Below, in pieces: positions 6,007 through 8,189 of a stretch of 8,189 nucleotides of DNA. Source of the DNA: an uncultured delta proteobacterium (GTDB taxonomy: Bacteria; Desulfobacterota; Syntrophorhabdia; Syntrophorhabdales; Syntrophorhabdaceae); the NCBI GenBank assembly GCA_903872255.1, contig CAIQJW010000267.1:1-8189 (forward strand), written 5' to 3'. Position numbers and translations under genes: made by a program. Position 1 is the stretch's first letter. Each line of letters opens with the position of its first letter. Below the pieces are notes generated by a model that worked only from the letters and a program-made list of their open reading frames with translations, did not search any database and had not been told where the DNA came from.

Positions 6007-6302
6007 ATAGCTCCTCCTGCCTCTTGTTTCGATTCTATTTTCACGGCCTTCCCGTGAAGGATGGCGTCCGCTATCTTGCGATGTGCGGCCTCGACGATCC
6101 GCCCGAACGTTGCCCGCGAAATATTCATCTTTTTGGCAGCGTCTTCCTGGTAAAGCCCTTCATAGTCGGCGAGCCTTAACGCCTCGACCTCATCTATGTT
6201 AAGATTCACCTCATCGAGGTCCGAAAGGGGAATACCCCTCGGCTTAAAATAATCCGATTCAACCGTACAACATGTGCATCTGCATTTCTTCGGCCGTGAC
6301 AT
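6003..6302 (-). CDS. DUF134 family helix-turn-helix protein, predicted DNA-binding
   Basis: This 99-aa protein matches the DUF134 family well. It has an N-terminal Cys cluster (C7, C9, C11, C12 in KKCRCTCC), the FKPRGIPLSDLDEV stretch (19-32), and the sigma-like helix-turn-helix LRLADYEGLYQEDAAKKMNISRATFGRI (42-69, with the recognition helix near 61-70). It is followed by AHRKIADAILHGKAVKI. The family is annotated as putative transcription regulator; ligands are not established. The N-terminal cysteines could bind a metal or sense redox state. It is the first gene of the minus-strand run and overlaps the next by four bases. Its ATG lies exactly where the strong upstream promoter should start transcription, so no ribosome site is present and none is expected. 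A palindrome over that promoter is a candidate site for autoregulation. Confidence 0.9.
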   Translation of the reverse strand: MSRPKKCRCTCCTVESDYFKPRGIPLSDLDEVNLNIDEVEALRLADYEGLYQEDAAKKMNISRATFGRIVEAAHRKIADAILHGKAVKIESKQEAGGAI

Positions 6303-6308
6303 AGATTA

Positions 6309-6330
6309 ATTATAAGCATATGCTCATAAT
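6309..6330. promoter_or_regulatory. 22-bp near-perfect palindrome, candidate operator
   Basis: On the plus strand, half-sites ATTATAAGCAT (6309-6319) and ATGCTCATAAT (6320-6330) are inverted repeats with one mismatched pair, and the central 10 bp AGCATATGCT is perfect. The element covers the -10 box and most of the promoter spacer, so a dimer bound here would block RNA polymerase. The most natural candidate is the DUF134 helix-turn-helix protein encoded directly downstream. The site lies 64 bp upstream of the divergent moaE-like gene and might act on that too. Confidence 0.6.
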
Positions 6331-6337
6331 AAGTCAA
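6309..6337 (-). promoter_or_regulatory. near-consensus sigma-70 promoter of the DUF134 operon, predicted leaderless
   Basis: Read on the minus strand, TTGACT (6332-6337) and a perfect TATAAT (6309-6314) are separated by exactly 17 bp. Six bases lie between the -10 box and position 6302, so the expected first transcribed base is the A of the DUF134 ATG. The stretch between has no Shine-Dalgarno sequence, which fits a leaderless message. Eleven of twelve box positions match consensus, the best promoter in the window. Confidence 0.82.
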
Positions 6338-6345
6338 GACCCGGG

Positions 6346-6374
6346 TTGCTTTTCCGGGCGGGCAATGTTAGAAA
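6346..6374 (+). promoter_or_regulatory. possible promoter of the moaE-like gene
   Basis: TTGCTT (6346-6351) and TAGAAA (6369-6374) are separated by 17 bp and match consensus at three and four of six positions. Transcription would start near 6381, leaving a short leader that holds the GGGAGG ribosome site before the ATG at 6394. The match is weak and rests mainly on position. Confidence 0.3.
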
Positions 6375-6393
6375 CGGGATAGGGAGGTAGGCC

Positions 6394-6747
6394 ATGGTCG
6401 AGAAATGGATAGAAGAGATAAAAAGGTCCGTAGATCCTGAAATGCTCGGCATGATGCTTGTCCACAACGGGGTCGTCAGGGCGAGTTCAAAAGAGGGCGA
6501 ACACGTGCAGGGGATGCGGCTGTCCTATGATAAGGACCTTCTTGAGGCCGTGGTTGCGGAGGTGGGAAACCGTGACGGGATAGCGGGAGTCAGGGTCTGG
6601 ATCAACGAAGGCAGCCTTAAAGTGGGGGACGACATAATGTACGTTCTTGTCGCAGGACGTTTTAGGACGGACGTACTGCCGGTCCTCCAGCATCTTCTCG
6701 GAAGGATCAAGTCAGAGGTGGTTCATGAGGAGGAAATACTGCTGTAG
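6394..6747 (+). CDS. MoaE-like protein (molybdopterin synthase large-subunit family)
   Basis: This 117-aa product resembles short MoaE homologues found in Desulfobacterota. It has MLGMMLVHNGVVRASSKEG (17-35), equivalent to the G..V.F.G.VR start of MoaE. GIAGVRVWINEGSLKVGDDIMYVLVAG (62-88) corresponds to the RV.G.L.VGD..V.V.V core, and FRTDVLPVLQHLLGRIKSEVVHEEE (90-114) to the C-terminal helix. True MoaE adds sulfur from MoaD thiocarboxylate to precursor Z to make molybdopterin and is usually about 150 aa. Here the catalytic C-terminal Lys-rich W-K-K-E type segment is not evident, so activity is uncertain. A GGGAGG site lies 6-7 bases before the ATG. No moaD or moaA is adjacent. It is divergent from the DUF134 operon, whose second gene carries a molybdenum-cofactor-binding fold, which hints at a common metal theme. 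Confidence 0.7.
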   Translation: MVEKWIEEIKRSVDPEMLGMMLVHNGVVRASSKEGEHVQGMRLSYDKDLLEAVVAEVGNRDGIAGVRVWINEGSLKVGDDIMYVLVAGRFRTDVLPVLQHLLGRIKSEVVHEEEILL

Positions 6748-6786
6748 CTTAAGGGACTGTGTAAAGTATGCCGCATGATATATATT

Positions 6787-6866
6787 AGCTCGTGATCCCC
6801 TTCAATTATCCCGGGCCCGTCTTCAAGAGATTTTCATCCCCGGGAGCTGTCGGCAAAACTGGCAGC
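6787..6866. repeat. inverted repeats in the gap before thyX
   Basis: The 176-bp gap 6748-6923 holds no convincing gene. It contains TCCCGGG (6809-6815) inverted as CCCGGGA (6839-6845) around a 23-nt loop, flanked by a second possible pairing AGCTC (6787-6791) with GAGCT (6844-6848). A further hairpin GCTGTC/GGCAGC (6846-6866) has a 9-nt loop. No T-run follows, so an intrinsic terminator is not supported. A structured thyX leader or factor-dependent terminator of the moaE-like gene is possible. No promoter better than an isolated TATATT (6781-6786) is seen. Confidence 0.3.
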
Positions 6867-6923
6867 GAATGGCTTCGAATGCGAAATATTAGGGTGTAGA
6901 CGTCTGAAATAAAGGAGACAGGA

Positions 6924-7649
6924 GTGGAATCAAAACTGAATGTAGCCCTGCTTGCCTATACACCGGATCCGGAACAGACGGTGGCTGCTGCAGCCAGGTT
7001 ATGCTACAGTGCCTCGGATGTTAATGCGATCAAGGAGACGGTGGCATCAAAGGACCAGGAGCCTTTTATAGGAAAACTGGTTGATTCCGGGCATTTGAGC
7101 CCCATAGAACATACCTCTTTTACCTTTGCGATAGAGGGCATATCGCGGGCGTGTTCCCATCAACTGGTACGGCATCGCCTGGCATCGTACAGTCAGCAAT
7201 CCCAGAGATATGTGAGCATGGCGGACGGTTTCGGGTATATTGTCCCGCCGTCGATCGGGCAGGACCCATCCCTGAAGGAACAGTTCGAATTCTTCATGGA
7301 AGGCATCCAGGAATTTTACAATCGATTGATAGAAGCCCTGAATGCCCGCGGCATCGAGGGGGAGGCGGCGTACGAGGATGCCCGGTTTGTCCTTCCCAAC
7401 GCGGCGGAGACGAAGATCATCGTGACCATGAACGGCAGGGAGCTTCTTCATTTCTTTACGCAGCGATGCTGCAGACGGGCCCAGTGGGAGATACGCGCAA
7501 TGGCCGTCGAAATGCTTAAGCTCGCGAAAAGAGAAGCCCCAACGATCTTTAAAGACGCAGGGCCGGCATGCATTGGCGGACCATGCCCGGAAGGGGTCTA
7601 TTCGTGCGGCAGCGCCGACGAGGTGCGGCAGCAGTTCCGCACGCTTTGA
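6924..7649 (+). CDS. thyX: flavin-dependent thymidylate synthase ThyX
   Basis: The 241-aa enzyme makes dTMP from dUMP using methylene-tetrahydrofolate, FAD and NADPH, releasing tetrahydrofolate, so the cell can do with little dihydrofolate reductase. The ThyX signature RHR-x7-S is exact: R83-H84-R85, then LASYSQQ, then S93. Supporting segments are GHLSPIEHTSFTFAIEGISRACSHQ (56-80), ARFVLPNAAETKIIVTMNGRELLHFF (153-178) and RAQWEIR (185-191). The C-terminus carries ACIGGPCPEGVYSCG (215-229), a three-cysteine tail seen in ThyX proteins of clostridia and Desulfobacterota, function unknown to me. It begins with GTG, preceded by AAAGGAG at a good distance. It stands alone after a 176-bp gap, with a convergent transporter gene downstream. 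Confidence 0.96.
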   Translation: MESKLNVALLAYTPDPEQTVAAAARLCYSASDVNAIKETVASKDQEPFIGKLVDSGHLSPIEHTSFTFAIEGISRACSHQLVRHRLASYSQQSQRYVSMADGFGYIVPPSIGQDPSLKEQFEFFMEGIQEFYNRLIEALNARGIEGEAAYEDARFVLPNAAETKIIVTMNGRELLHFFTQRCCRRAQWEIRAMAVEMLKLAKREAPTIFKDAGPACIGGPCPEGVYSCGSADEVRQQFRTL

Positions 7650-7695
7650 ATACAGGGAGAATAAAATGGGACCCAAAGTTTTTTTGTTTTCCCCA

Positions 7696-8189
7696 TCACC
7701 CGGTTTTTTTATTATTCCACCCAATTAACAGCGAGAAGAACAATGCGATGATGCAGACGATGCCTCCGAAAAGGTAGGCATTCCTGTATCCTGCCATGCC
7801 TGCTGACTGGAATGCCCGCAGGCCTTCCCCCGGCGCGGTCCGGGACATGAGGGATTCAAAAACGCATACACCCAGGGCCAGTCCGAGGCTGTTGATGGTA
7901 TTGAAAACCCCGGATGCGCTGCCCTGTTTGTGCGCGGGGGCCAGCCGCATGACCTGATTGTTGTTCGGTGAAATAAAAAAACCGAACGAAAGGGCGATCC
8001 ATATGAGAAAGATGACGACGGGAACAATGCCCGGCATATGAAGGGTAAAGGCGAAAACAAAGGAGCACAATGCGGCTGACAGCATGGCGAAAGCGCACAG
8101 CGTGCTTGGACGGATCTTATCGGATATGCGGCCGGCGAAGGGGCCTACCGCCATGTAGATCACGGAGTAGATCATGATGATGAGGCCGA
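7696..8189 (-). CDS. MFS transporter, drug:H+ antiporter (EmrB/QacA-like), C-terminal part, 5' cut by window
   Basis: The frame runs off the right edge of the window (GLIIMIYSVIY at the cut), so only about the last 164 residues are present. They contain some five membrane helices. The first is followed by a motif-A-type loop GPFAGRISDKIRP, which marks the start of a repeat in the major facilitator superfamily. The stretch ISPNNNQVMRLAPAHKQGSASGVFNTINSLGLALGV is characteristic of the 14-helix DHA2 group (EmrB, QacA), where NN..M...P....G.ASG is widely conserved. The protein should sit in the inner membrane and export small compounds using the proton gradient; the substrate cannot be read here. 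It ends NNKKTG and converges on thyX, with 46 bp between the stops. Confidence 0.85.
   Translation of the reverse strand, partial: GLIIMIYSVIYMAVGPFAGRISDKIRPSTLCAFAMLSAALCSFVFAFTLHMPGIVPVVIFLIWIALSFGFFISPNNNQVMRLAPAHKQGSASGVFNTINSLGLALGVCVFESLMSRTAPGEGLRAFQSAGMAGYRNAYLFGGIVCIIALFFSLLIGWNNKKTG

Noticed and set aside
5620..6057. 145-codon plus-strand open frame opposite the FeMo-cofactor-binding gene
   Set aside because: Antisense to a conserved domain protein; no features of its own.
7666..7696. ATGGG/CCCAT inverted repeat between the convergent thyX and MFS genes, with nearby T runs
   Set aside because: The arms are only five or six pairs around a loop of about 19 nt, too weak to call a bidirectional terminator, although the position would suit one.
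7047..7724. 225-codon minus-strand open frame opposite thyX
   Set aside because: It is fully antisense to an unmistakable ThyX and its translation has no family features.

Overview
The window looks like chromosomal DNA of an anaerobic, Desulfobacterota-type bacterium (formerly Deltaproteobacteria), possibly a syntroph. The clues are a branched-chain-amino-acid-type ABC importer followed directly by an acyl-CoA ligase, a DUF134 / FeMo-cofactor-binding / FmdB cluster typical of strict anaerobes, a flavin-dependent thymidylate synthase (ThyX), and moderate GC content. This assignment is inferred from gene content; there is no rRNA or other marker gene. I see no mobile element, tRNA, rRNA or CRISPR array.

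Layout. (1) 1-2853, plus strand: the end of a LivG-like ATPase, a LivF-like ATPase and an AMP-forming acyl-CoA ligase lie within 5-10 bp of each other, as one import-and-activation operon. (2) 2876-3888: three small genes. A minus-strand charged 70-aa protein has a near-consensus promoter. A plus-strand secreted 86-aa protein carries eight mature cysteines. A minus-strand 59-aa two-helix membrane protein has its own promoter and a clear intrinsic terminator. (3) 3889-4040: AT-rich DNA with a 29-bp imperfect dyad. (4) 4041-6302, minus strand: a six-gene run, read in the order DUF134 HTH protein, NifX/NifB-type cofactor-binding protein, FmdB-type zinc ribbon with a Cys-rich tail, 45-aa lipoprotein, VKOR-like membrane oxidase, DsbA-like CPPC oxidoreductase. 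The first three are tightly coupled. The last three form a periplasmic disulfide-forming set. (5) 6303-6393: a divergent control region with a very strong minus-strand promoter, a 22-bp near-perfect palindrome over its -10 box, and a predicted leaderless start for DUF134. (6) 6394-7649, plus strand: a divergent MoaE-like protein, then thyX after a structured 176-bp gap. (7) 7696-8189, minus strand: the C-terminal part of a drug-efflux-type MFS transporter, convergent with thyX.

How the genes may work together. The first block probably imports a carboxylate and activates it to its CoA thioester. The central block joins a metal/cofactor-handling cytoplasmic module (DUF134, FeMo-co-binding domain, zinc ribbon, with a MoaE-like gene divergent to it) to a VKOR-DsbA pathway of disulfide formation. 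The eight-cysteine secreted protein nearby is a plausible client. The most notable features are the palindrome/leaderless promoter of the DUF134 operon and the recurrence of Cys/His-rich tails in its first three products.
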